Assembly (NCBI GenBank): GCA_016929175.1
Contig: JAFGJI010000205.1
Location: forward strand, 1 to 10,196
Source: Thermoplasmatota archaeon
Lineage (GTDB): Archaea; Thermoplasmatota; Penumbrarchaeia; Penumbrarchaeales; Penumbrarchaeaceae
Length of the DNA stretch: 10,196 bases
Reading direction: 5' to 3'
The notes beneath the pieces are model-generated. The model ran no database searches. It was given only the letters and a program-made list of their open reading frames with translations, and had not been told where the DNA came from. Positions 1-6,762 of this stretch are shown here, one piece after another (position 1 is the stretch's first letter; the number at the start of each line of letters is the position of its first letter). Made by a program: the position numbers and the translations under genes.

Positions 1-21
1 CCTGACAGTTATGGAACTTCC

Positions 22-32
22 TTTAATAATAA
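22..32 (+). promoter_or_regulatory. TATA-like element upstream of the RND transporter gene
   Basis: An A/T-only run (TTTAATAATAA) stands out from its surroundings and resembles an archaeal TATA box. Archaeal transcription normally starts about 25 bases downstream, here near position 50-57. That would leave a leader of roughly 55-60 bases before the ATG at 111, and it would place the upstream GTG at 36 outside the transcript. The element therefore bears on the choice of start codon for the next gene. It is assigned by pattern only and could be chance A/T richness. Confidence 0.4.
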
Positions 33-110
33 CAAGTGATTCCGAACGAAAAACAGGCCTACTTTGAGGGTTTTGACCCCCGTGAGGCATCATCGATCTT
101 GGTGGACCGG

Positions 111-2870
111 ATGAAAGCGCTTGAGATCTACGGCAGGGCCATAAACAGGGCACCATGGGCATTCGTCATCGGGATACTGGTCATCACGGGGATTTTGGGG
201 TTTTTCATACAGAACTTCGAGATGGGGTCCGATGAAGAAGCGTTCGCCTTGAATGATGAGGTCTCACAGGCAGACAGGAGGGTGAGGGAAGAGTACGGGA
301 GCCAGTCAGGACAGCTCACCGTACTGTTCAGGTCTGATGAGAATGTTCTCAACCCCGGACCTCTCAATGCCATGCTTGACCTCGAGGAAGCAGTAAAAAG
401 GTCGGATGTTCAGGATATGATCATCCCGTCCCCGAACGATCCTGACGGTATCCTGTCACCTGCGGAGATCGTCATCCAATCCATTTACTACAATATCTCT
501 CTCAAGACATCGAGAATGTTCATTGGGGATACAGATGACAATACCAGCATATCATCATGCCTTGATAACGAGAAGCTGATGAACACCTTCATTGCAAAGG
601 GTTACTCCCTCACAATGGAGGAGAAGAGGGCGGTCGTTAACGGCGGTGTCATTCTTGTTGAGATCGAATGCCTTCCATCTCCCCTTGAACTGGTTTTCCC
701 GGTCTATGACCCGTCACAGCTTCCCGGATATACGAGGGATGCCCCCATGGCAAAAGGCCTGGAGTTCCTTCTTTCCAGGGATTACAGGACCGGCTCCTCT
801 ACTGCAGGATCGGCACTCTTCATACTGGTGACGGAACCGGACCTTGACCCCGATAAGGCCCTTGAGGTGGAGGAGAAACTGCAGTCTCTGGCCGACACCG
901 TAGAGGAAGATCATGAGGACCTGAGAATGCTGGCTATTGGTGACGAGATCGTCAGCAAGGCGATAAACGAGGCATCAGGCTCCTCCATGATGGTCCTTGG
1001 GACCATGGCCCTTGTTGCCATAATTCTCGTTCTGGTATTCGTTTTCCGTTCTGCATTCGAGATAGTGGTCAACGTAGCGGCTCTCTTCATGGCCATCATC
1101 TGGGTATTTGGTGTGGGTGGTATCCTGGGTTTCGAGAACAATCCCTCGATCACGACCGTTCCTGTCCTAGTGATCGGTCTGGGGATCGATTACGGCATAC
1201 ACATGACCCTGAGGTACAGGGAGGAGTTGAGGAAGGGGAAGAATGTCCTGGAGGCCTCAACGGCAGCCGAAGCCAGTGTGGGTTTCGCCATTTTACTCGC
1301 CACCGTAACAACGCTTGTGGGATTCCTCAGCAATGTCTCGGCTGGTTCGGAAGGGATCAGGGTATTCGGCATACTGAATGCCACGGGAATATTCAGCGCA
1401 TTCGTGATAATGATCACGTTCGTTCCTGCCGCCAGGGTGCTTCGGGACCGGAGGAGGGAGCGGTTGGGTAGGCCCCTTCTCAGGGAGAGGAAGACGCGAA
1501 AAGACAACCCCTGGGGCTGGACGAGAAAACGGGCTTCTTCGCTTGGTATGGCGGAGGATGCTGCGCCCGTTCCATCCGGCATCGGGGGGATCAACAAGGT
1601 CCTCTCCTACGGTACCAAACTTGCGGTGAGGCCGATATGGGTCATACTTGCCGTGATATTTCTCACCGGGATCGGCATTTATGGTGCGGTCCAGCTCGAG
1701 CCGACGTTCGATTTCAGGGATTTCCTTCCGGATGGAGTGGAGGTATCGGAGGCCTCGAAATCCATAGTCTCGGATTTCGATTTCAGCTCCGAGGAAGGTT
1801 ATGTCCTTGTGGAGGGAGATGTTTCGAGCCCGGATGTGTTCAGAGCTATGGATGACGTGAAGAGAAACGCCATGGAAGGGAAGACCATTGTGAGCTCCGA
1901 ACCTATCTCTTCTCCCATGGAAATGGCAAGAGACCTGTCCAGCCCGGCATCACCCTCGTTCCAATCCGATTTCAACACGCTATGGCACTCCAATATCGAT
2001 CGTGACTTCGATGATATGGTCGATCCTGACATCGGCTGGCAGAATGTGACAGCGGTCTATGATGCATTGTTCCTGCTCGATCCGGAGCGGGCTTCGCGTG
2101 TCCTCAGAAAGGATACCAATGACAATTATGTTGGTCTGGTTATAAGGATCCCGGTCAACACCAGGGCGGGTGAGCTTGCTGACGAGGTGGTGGAGGACAT
2201 GATCCATGCGTCACAACCGATGGAAGAGCTCGATGGTGGAGAGCTGGACAGGGTGACAGCTACCGGAAACCCCCTGGTCCAGAAGGTCATACTCGACGAT
2301 ATTAGCTCCAGTCAGGCAAGATCGGTTATCATCACATTTGCGGTCTCCCTGGTGATATTGACAGTGGTCTTCATGCTGACAAAGAGGGCGCTCTTTCTCG
2401 GTCTCGTGACGCTGCTCCCTCTCATAATGGTCATAGCCTGGACACTCGGGGGGATGTATTTCTTCGATATCCCCCTCAACGTCGTGACGGTGACAATTTC
2501 CGCGATAACGGTTGGACTGGGGATCGATTACGGGGTGCATATCTCCTCCCGGTTCATGGAGGACCTGGATAGGATCAAGGACGGGATATGCGCTTTGACG
2601 GTTGCGGTCTCCCATACGGGCAGCGCACTTTTCGGCTCGGCATTGACCACCGTTATCGGTTTCGCCATTCTGTCCTTTGCGATCATACCCCCCCTCGCCC
2701 AGTTCGGACAGGTAACTGCCCTGTCGGTCATGTTCGCATTCCTGGCATCCGTCTTCGTCCTGCCCACGTTCCTTCTATTATGGCTGAAGGGGAACCAGTG
2801 GTACAGAAGGAAGTTCAGAGGAGAGGACATACCAGACCTTGAGAAGGAGTGCAAAGGGAGCATCCCTTGA
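111..2870 (+). CDS. RND/MMPL-family transporter, two-repeat, 12 TM helices
   Basis: This is a large integral membrane protein of the RND superfamily, MMPL branch, which moves lipids or other hydrophobic compounds using the proton gradient. Numbering from the ATG at 111 gives 919 residues. TM1 lies at about 16-34, followed by an extracytoplasmic domain to about 290, five helices at about 291-442, a basic cytoplasmic linker at about 443-505, TM7 at about 507-526, a second outer domain to about 735, and five final helices to about 893. The two halves are an internal duplication: GLGIDYGIH (356-364) and GLGIDYGVH (802-810) are matching signatures, and their Asp-Tyr pairs (D360/Y361, D806/Y807) correspond to the proton-relay DY pairs of MmpL3-like proteins. 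Start: the frame is open back to a GTG at 36, but the ATG at 111 has GGTGG five bases before it, begins right before the usual short amphipathic segment preceding TM1, and fits the TATA-like element at 22-32. Substrate cannot be read from sequence. Family assignment is firm; the start is less so. Confidence 0.9.
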   Translation: MKALEIYGRAINRAPWAFVIGILVITGILGFFIQNFEMGSDEEAFALNDEVSQADRRVREEYGSQSGQLTVLFRSDENVLNPGPLNAMLDLEEAVKRSDVQDMIIPSPNDPDGILSPAEIVIQSIYYNISLKTSRMFIGDTDDNTSISSCLDNEKLMNTFIAKGYSLTMEEKRAVVNGGVILVEIECLPSPLELVFPVYDPSQLPGYTRDAPMAKGLEFLLSRDYRTGSSTAGSALFILVTEPDLDPDKALEVEEKLQSLADTVEEDHEDLRMLAIGDEIVSKAINEASGSSMMVLGTMALVAIILVLVFVFRSAFEIVVNVAALFMAIIWVFGVGGILGFENNPSITTVPVLVIGLGIDYGIHMTLRYREELRKGKNVLEASTAAEASVGFAILLATVTTLVGFLSNVSAGSEGIRVFGILNATGIFSAFVIMITFVPAARVLRDRRRERLGRPLLRERKTRKDNPWGWTRKRASSLGMAEDAAPVPSGIGGINKVLSYGTKLAVRPIWVILAVIFLTGIGIYGAVQLEPTFDFRDFLPDGVEVSEASKSIVSDFDFSSEEGYVLVEGDVSSPDVFRAMDDVKRNAMEGKTIVSSEPISSPMEMARDLSSPASPSFQSDFNTLWHSNIDRDFDDMVDPDIGWQNVTAVYDALFLLDPERASRVLRKDTNDNYVGLVIRIPVNTRAGELADEVVEDMIHASQPMEELDGGELDRVTATGNPLVQKVILDDISSSQARSVIITFAVSLVILTVVFMLTKRALFLGLVTLLPLIMVIAWTLGGMYFFDIPLNVVTVTISAITVGLGIDYGVHISSRFMEDLDRIKDGICALTVAVSHTGSALFGSALTTVIGFAILSFAIIPPLAQFGQVTALSVMFAFLASVFVLPTFLLLWLKGNQWYRRKFRGEDIPDLEKECKGSIP

Positions 2871-2909
2871 GGGTCCGGAACATACAGTTAAAGCATACCA
2901 GGCCGGGGA

Positions 2910-2926
2910 CCATAACAAAGCTTATT
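2910..2926 (+). promoter_or_regulatory. Weak candidate promoter for the DUF6125-flavoprotein pair
   Basis: The 113-base gap between the transporter stop and the next gene contains one A/T-richer patch, with CATAACAAAG followed by CTTATTG. It could be a BRE plus a weak TATA element. Initiation would then fall near 2945-2950, giving a leader of 35-40 bases before the ATG at 2984. The match to the consensus is poor, and read-through from the transporter gene is equally possible. Nothing else was recognised in this gap. Confidence 0.2.
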
Positions 2927-2983
2927 GTGGATGACATCTTTCTGTGGCTGCACCCCATTCTAGCATATCAGGCGGTCAAGACC

Positions 2984-3514
2984 ATGTTGAAAAGGACAGA
3001 GGATATGGAACTTCTAAAGGAACTCGAGGGAGGACAGTACACGGACCTGACCTTCATGCATCTGAGGAACATGTGGGCGGTTGATGGATTGTACTATCTG
3101 GGAATAGAGAAGAGGTTCGGAACGGAAGCAGCGACCGAAGTTGATGCCGAGGTCTGGGCGGTGATGGGGAAGATCGAGGCCAGGAAGTTGAAGAAGCTGT
3201 TCGGCCTGGGAAATGCCCTGGAGGATATGATAAGGGGTCTCAAGTTCTCCGGCTGGACCATGGACCTGGAGGACAAGGAGTGGGAATATCTCCCGGGGAA
3301 GACCATCCTTCGCAACGTCGAGTGCAGGGTCCAGAACACTCGTATGAAGGATGGTCTCTCCGTATTCCCATGCAAGAAGGTCCGCTTCGGCTTCCTCAAG
3401 GCATTTGCTAGGGAGTTCGATCCGAACATTGTCGTTGACTGTATCCATTGCCCTCCAGATGAAAGGAAGGATGGCATATGGTGCGAATGGGCGTTCCACA
3501 TGAAGGAGGGATGA
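2984..3514 (+). CDS. DUF6125-type cysteine-rich small protein, function unknown
   Basis: The predicted product is a soluble protein of 176 residues with no signal peptide or TM segment. The N-terminal half is helical, with the segment NMWAVDGLYYLGIEKRFG (29-46) followed by TEVDAEVWAVMGKIEARKLK (51-70), which I recognise as typical of the DUF6125 family. The C-terminal half carries five cysteines: C114 in VECRVQ, C130 in FPC, a C-x2-C pair at 153/156 followed by PP, and C167 in WCEW. That arrangement resembles a metal or Fe-S site, or a ligand pocket as in 4-vinyl-reductase-like domains; this is inference. Start: an upstream in-frame GTG at 2849 would overlap the transporter gene and has no usable ribosome binding site. 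The ATG at 2984 has GGCGGT seven bases upstream. The ATG at 3005 (MELLKEL) is a realistic alternative. The gene ends one base before the flavoprotein gene, so the two probably form one operon and may act together. No biochemical role is known to me. Confidence 0.8.
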   Translation: MLKRTEDMELLKELEGGQYTDLTFMHLRNMWAVDGLYYLGIEKRFGTEAATEVDAEVWAVMGKIEARKLKKLFGLGNALEDMIRGLKFSGWTMDLEDKEWEYLPGKTILRNVECRVQNTRMKDGLSVFPCKKVRFGFLKAFAREFDPNIVVDCIHCPPDERKDGIWCEWAFHMKEG

Positions 3515-3515
3515 A

Positions 3516-4973
3516 ATGAAGACATCTGAGGAATACAGGGAGAGCCTGAGACGGATGAGACCGAACATCCACAAGTTCGGTGAACTGATAGAGGACGTTA
3601 CAGTTCATCCTTCAACGAGAAGGACAGTTGAAGGCCACGCCCAGATATTCGATGCTGCATTGAAGGAAGAATACAGCAACCTTCTTACAACGACCTCCCA
3701 TCTTACGGGGAAGAGGGTCGTCCGCTATCTCTCGATCATCCGGAACGCCGAGGACATGATCAACAACTGCAGGATGAAAAGGCTCATGTTCAACCTCACC
3801 GGAACATGCACCGGTGGGAGGTGTGCCGGTTTCAACGGTATCAACGCAATGTGGTCCGCCACTTACGATATGGACCAGGAGCTGGGGACGGATTATCACC
3901 TAAGGCTTACGAACTGGTTTATAGGTGCTCAGGAGGCGGACATCACACTTGCCGGAGCGCTGACCGATCCCAAAGGGGACAGGTCCAGGCCTGCCTCGCA
4001 GCAGGACGACCCGGACGTGAACCTCAGGGTCGTGGAGAGAAGGGATGACGGCATAGTTGTACGGGGTGCCAAGGTGATGATCTGCGGAATAGCCGCGGCC
4101 AACGAGATATTCATCCTGCCCGGGACCGGGTACCAGGAGCCCGAAAAGGACTATGCCGTATCCTTTGCGATACCCAGGGATATCGAGAACCTCACAATTA
4201 TCGAGGCCAGGCATCCAAGTGACAGAAGGGAGGAGGAGGAGGGGTTCGATATACCCGTGGACCATGGGGGGATCACACAGGCGTACCTGCTCTTCGAGGA
4301 CGTGTTCATACCCAACGAGAGGGTGTTCATGTGCGGGGAGTACAACTACTCTGGCAAGGCCGTTATGAACTTCATCGCCCCCTACAGGGCGGCGATAGGA
4401 GGGTGCGTGGCCGGGCAGGGGGACCTCATGATCGGAGCATCCATGCTCATCGCCAGGGCGAACGGCCTTCACGAAAAGGTATTCAAGGACAAGATCAACC
4501 AGATGGCCATCAACAACGAGACCACCTTCGGAATGGGCGTTGCCGCAAGCGCTCTCGGAAAACTGCATCCTTCCGGCGTATGGGTCCCGGACATGCTTCT
4601 CTCCAATGTGAACAAGGTACATGTGGCTACGCTTCCGTATGAGACCAAGAGGCTTGCCCAAGAGATCGCGGGCGGGATCGCCGAGACCGGATGCCTTCCG
4701 TCATACATGGACATCAAGGACCCAAAATATGGCAGTCTGCTCAAGAAGTATCTCAAGGCGAATACGGATGGTGAGACCAGAGCAAGGATAGCAAGATTGA
4801 TAGAGTGGCTCACCATTGGCGCGGGGGTCCCCGGCTGCATGCACGGAGGAGGGTCCCCCGACGGTGCGAGGCTCATGATCAACCTGAATTCGAACCTCCA
4901 GGCATACGTGGACATGGCAAGGAGAGTAGGGGGCATCAAGGAGGATATACCAGCCCCGGAAAAGAAGAGGTGA
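3516..4973 (+). CDS. HpaB/4-hydroxybutyryl-CoA dehydratase-fold flavoprotein, divergent active site
   Basis: A 485-residue protein of the 4-hydroxyphenylacetate 3-hydroxylase/4-hydroxybutyryl-CoA dehydratase (AbfD) superfamily, usual length about 490, so complete. Shared landmarks with AbfD, compared from memory, are EEYRESL near the start, HP at 31-32, TDPKGDR at 150-156, DDGIVVRGAK at 177-186, DYAVSFA at 212-218, VFIPNER at 263-269, IGGC at 294-297 and MHGGGSP at 442-448. In AbfD the Fe-S ligands are C99, C103, H292 and C299. Here C98 and C103 are present but separated by four residues instead of three, C297 is kept, and the histidine is Tyr290. Other AbfD active-site residues are also changed (T190 to Cys190, E257 to Gln255, Y296 to Ile294, K300 to Val298, E455 to Gly440). 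The FAD-binding fold therefore looks intact while 4-hydroxybutyryl-CoA dehydration looks unlikely. Start: AAGGAGGG lies five bases upstream of the ATG, an excellent ribosome binding site. It follows the DUF6125 gene by one base. Substrate unknown; a CoA thioester is inferred from the synthetase next door. Confidence 0.87.
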   Translation: MKTSEEYRESLRRMRPNIHKFGELIEDVTVHPSTRRTVEGHAQIFDAALKEEYSNLLTTTSHLTGKRVVRYLSIIRNAEDMINNCRMKRLMFNLTGTCTGGRCAGFNGINAMWSATYDMDQELGTDYHLRLTNWFIGAQEADITLAGALTDPKGDRSRPASQQDDPDVNLRVVERRDDGIVVRGAKVMICGIAAANEIFILPGTGYQEPEKDYAVSFAIPRDIENLTIIEARHPSDRREEEEGFDIPVDHGGITQAYLLFEDVFIPNERVFMCGEYNYSGKAVMNFIAPYRAAIGGCVAGQGDLMIGASMLIARANGLHEKVFKDKINQMAINNETTFGMGVAASALGKLHPSGVWVPDMLLSNVNKVHVATLPYETKRLAQEIAGGIAETGCLPSYMDIKDPKYGSLLKKYLKANTDGETRARIARLIEWLTIGAGVPGCMHGGGSPDGARLMINLNSNLQAYVDMARRVGGIKEDIPAPEKKR

Positions 4974-4993
4974 CCTCCCGGGAAATGCCATAC

Positions 4994-5037
4994 ATGGTCA
5001 CGATAATGGTTAAGTATATTGACCATTTTCAGACCAT
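4994..5037 (+). promoter_or_regulatory. Nested inverted repeats (candidate operator) around the TATA element
   Basis: Four copies of an ATGGT-type half-site are arranged symmetrically: ATGGTCA at 4994-5000, ATGGTTA at 5006-5012, TGACCAT at 5020-5026 and AGACCAT at 5031-5037. The inner pair forms an imperfect palindrome, ATGGTTAA-GTATA-TTGACCAT (5006-5026, 7 of 8 arm pairs). The outer pair shares a 6-base arm around nearly the same centre. Half-sites on each side are 11-12 bases apart, about one helical turn. This suits a dimeric regulator, possibly two dimers, sitting across the TATA element and repressing the synthetase gene. No regulator gene is visible in the window. GACCAT also occurs at several places inside genes here, so the arrangement rather than the word itself is the evidence. 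Confidence 0.45.
5010..5019 (+). promoter_or_regulatory. TATA-like element for the acyl-CoA synthetase gene
   Basis: TTAAGTATAT is the best TATA-like match in the 136-base gap between the flavoprotein stop and the synthetase ATG at 5110. Initiation would be expected near 5040-5045, giving a leader of about 65 bases. It lies at the centre of the inverted repeats at 4994-5037, which points to regulation of this promoter by occlusion. The rest of the gap shows nothing recognisable beyond the ribosome binding site at 5098-5105. Confidence 0.5.
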
Positions 5038-5109
5038 ATCCCCGTTGCCTCCCCGATCAATTTACGATCGCAGACGAGACACTGAATGGATGGAAAGAAG
5101 GTGATGGAA

Positions 5110-6759
5110 ATGGATCCCGTCGAGTGCAAGACAGATATCAAGAAGGACTACGATACTCTCTACAGGGAGTTCAAATGGGAGGTCCCCGAATATTACAACT
5201 TCGGGTTCGAGGTTGTGGATGGATGGGCCGAGGACCGGACAAAGCTCGCTCTCGTTTCTCTTCATCCTGACGGGGAGAAATCCAGCTACCACACATTCTA
5301 CGACCTCAAGGTCCTCTCCGACAGGTTTGTAAACGTCCTTCTGAACCTTGGGATCAAGAAAGGGGACCGTGTTCTCGTTATGCTCGAATCGATCCCCCAA
5401 TGGTACGTTGTCCTGATAGCAATGTTCAAGCTGGGGGTCGTTCCGATGCCGGGAACCGTGCTTCTCACCTCGAAGGATATCAAATTCAGGATCAACAGTG
5501 CAGAAGCGAACATGGTGATAACAGATGTCAATCATGTCGGAAGGGTGGAGAGAATAGCAGATGATTGCCCGACGCTTAAGCACAAGATGGTCGTAGATGC
5601 GCCGGTAATGGAATGGATCTACTACAAGGATGAGATGCAGAAAGCCTCGACGGAACTGGACAAGAGCAGGGTCGATCGGACCCATTCCGACGATCCATTG
5701 CTCATCTACTTCACTTCCGGCACGACGGGGAACCCCAAGATGGTCCTTCATACCCATGCCTATCCGCTGGGACATCTCGTAACGGCAAAGTTCGCCCAGG
5801 CACTGACATCATGCGACCTTCACTGGACCATCTCCGAAACAGGCTGGGCGAAGGCCGCCTGGGGTAAGCTGTTCGGTCAGATGATAGTGGGAGCTGCGAT
5901 AATACAGTGGGAGACGCCGGGCAGGTTCGATCCTGACGGCCTCCTGAGGGCCATGGAGAAATACGGGGTGACGACCTTCTGCGCTCCGCCGACCGTCTAC
6001 AGGATGCTCATTCAGCAGGACCTGAGCAAGTACAGGTTGAGCCTTCGTCACTGCATGTCTGCGGGAGAGCCCCTGAACCCCGAGGTGATCAAGGTATGGA
6101 AGGAAACCTTCGGATTGGACATCTACGATTTCTTCGGACAGACCGAGACGGTATGCGTTCTTTCAAACTTTCCCTTCATGCCCATAAAGTACGGTTCCGT
6201 CGGGAAGCCAACACCGGGCCATGATGTGAGGATCGTGGATGATGAGGGCAACGAGATGCCCCCGGGAAAGGAGGGGAACATAGCCATATACCTTGGAGGG
6301 ACCAGGCCGCCAGGCCTGCTGAAGGAGTACTGGAAGGACCAAGAGGCCATGGAAAGGGCTTTCCATCACGGTTTCTACTTCACGGGGGACATGGCCTACA
6401 GGGACCAGGACGGCTACTTCTGGTTCGTGGGCAGGGATGATGATGTCATAAAGTCCTCCGGCTACCGTATAGGCCCCTTCGAGGTCGAATCCGCCCTCAT
6501 GGAGCATCCTGCAGTGGCAGAGTGCGCAGTTGTCGGAGCCCCGGACCCAAGAGGGGTCAGGGGGATCCTGGTGAAAGCCTATATCGTTCTTGCCAAGGGA
6601 GCTACACCATCGGATGCTCTCACAAAGGAGATCCAGGAGCATGTCAAGACAACTACAGCCCCTTACAAGTATCCGAGGCTGGTGGAATATGTAAAGGAGC
6701 TTCCCAAGACCATATCAGGAAAGATCAAGCGAAAGGAGCTGCGGGAATCCTGCGGTTGA
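5110..6759 (+). CDS. Medium-chain-type acyl-CoA synthetase (AMP-forming)
   Basis: This enzyme activates a carboxylic acid with ATP and CoA to an acyl-CoA, AMP and pyrophosphate. It belongs to the acyl-adenylate-forming (ANL) superfamily, and the whole sequence reads like the ACSM/MacS group, notably the Methanosarcina acetivorans medium-chain enzyme (compared from memory). Numbering from the ATG at 5110 (549 residues): P-loop YFTSGTTGNPKM at 200-211, TGWAKAAWGK at 244-253, CAPPTVYR at 291-298, AGEPLNPEV at 318-326, DFFGQTET at 340-347, YFTGD at 423-427 with its ribose-binding Asp, FVGRDDDVIKSSGYRIGPFE at 439-458, and PKTISGK at 532-538 ending in the catalytic Lys538. All core motifs are intact. 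Trp246 matches the pocket tryptophan of the Methanosarcina enzyme, suggesting a short, branched or aromatic acyl group; this is inference. Start: AAGGTGAT (5098-5105) sits four bases before the ATG at 5110, so the in-frame ATG at 5086, which lacks a ribosome binding site, is less likely. It has its own promoter region with a candidate operator. Confidence 0.93.
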   Translation: MDPVECKTDIKKDYDTLYREFKWEVPEYYNFGFEVVDGWAEDRTKLALVSLHPDGEKSSYHTFYDLKVLSDRFVNVLLNLGIKKGDRVLVMLESIPQWYVVLIAMFKLGVVPMPGTVLLTSKDIKFRINSAEANMVITDVNHVGRVERIADDCPTLKHKMVVDAPVMEWIYYKDEMQKASTELDKSRVDRTHSDDPLLIYFTSGTTGNPKMVLHTHAYPLGHLVTAKFAQALTSCDLHWTISETGWAKAAWGKLFGQMIVGAAIIQWETPGRFDPDGLLRAMEKYGVTTFCAPPTVYRMLIQQDLSKYRLSLRHCMSAGEPLNPEVIKVWKETFGLDIYDFFGQTETVCVLSNFPFMPIKYGSVGKPTPGHDVRIVDDEGNEMPPGKEGNIAIYLGGTRPPGLLKEYWKDQEAMERAFHHGFYFTGDMAYRDQDGYFWFVGRDDDVIKSSGYRIGPFEVESALMEHPAVAECAVVGAPDPRGVRGILVKAYIVLAKGATPSDALTKEIQEHVKTTTAPYKYPRLVEYVKELPKTISGKIKRKELRESCG

Positions 6760-6762
6760 GCC

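Noticed and set aside
2..67. Short open frame running in from the window edge to a TGA at 65-67, with an internal ATG at 11
   Set aside because: Only 21 codons are visible, with no recognisable motif. It could be the tail of an upstream gene, but the frame cannot be told from chance, and it overlaps the TATA-like element.
2849..2983. Upstream GTG extension of the DUF6125-type gene overlapping the transporter's 3' end
   Set aside because: The added residues do not resemble the family, and the GTG has no properly spaced ribosome binding site. The ATG at 2984 or 3005 fits better.
3900..4661. Long antisense open frame (253 codons) opposite the flavoprotein gene
   Set aside because: It mirrors a confidently recognised gene, its translation shows no family motif, and high-coding-density sequence of this composition often leaves such frames open.
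3516..4973. Straight annotation as 4-hydroxybutyryl-CoA dehydratase (3-hydroxypropionate/4-hydroxybutyrate carbon fixation)
   Set aside because: The His cluster ligand and most catalytic residues are replaced, and no other gene of that cycle is present in the window.
4967..4977. GAGGTGACCTC near-palindrome across the flavoprotein stop codon
   Set aside because: The arms are five bases around a single centre base, too short for a hairpin or a convincing operator.
5062..5775. Antisense open frame (237 codons) opposite the start of the synthetase gene
   Set aside because: It lies across the promoter and the conserved synthetase coding sequence, and its translation has no recognisable domain.
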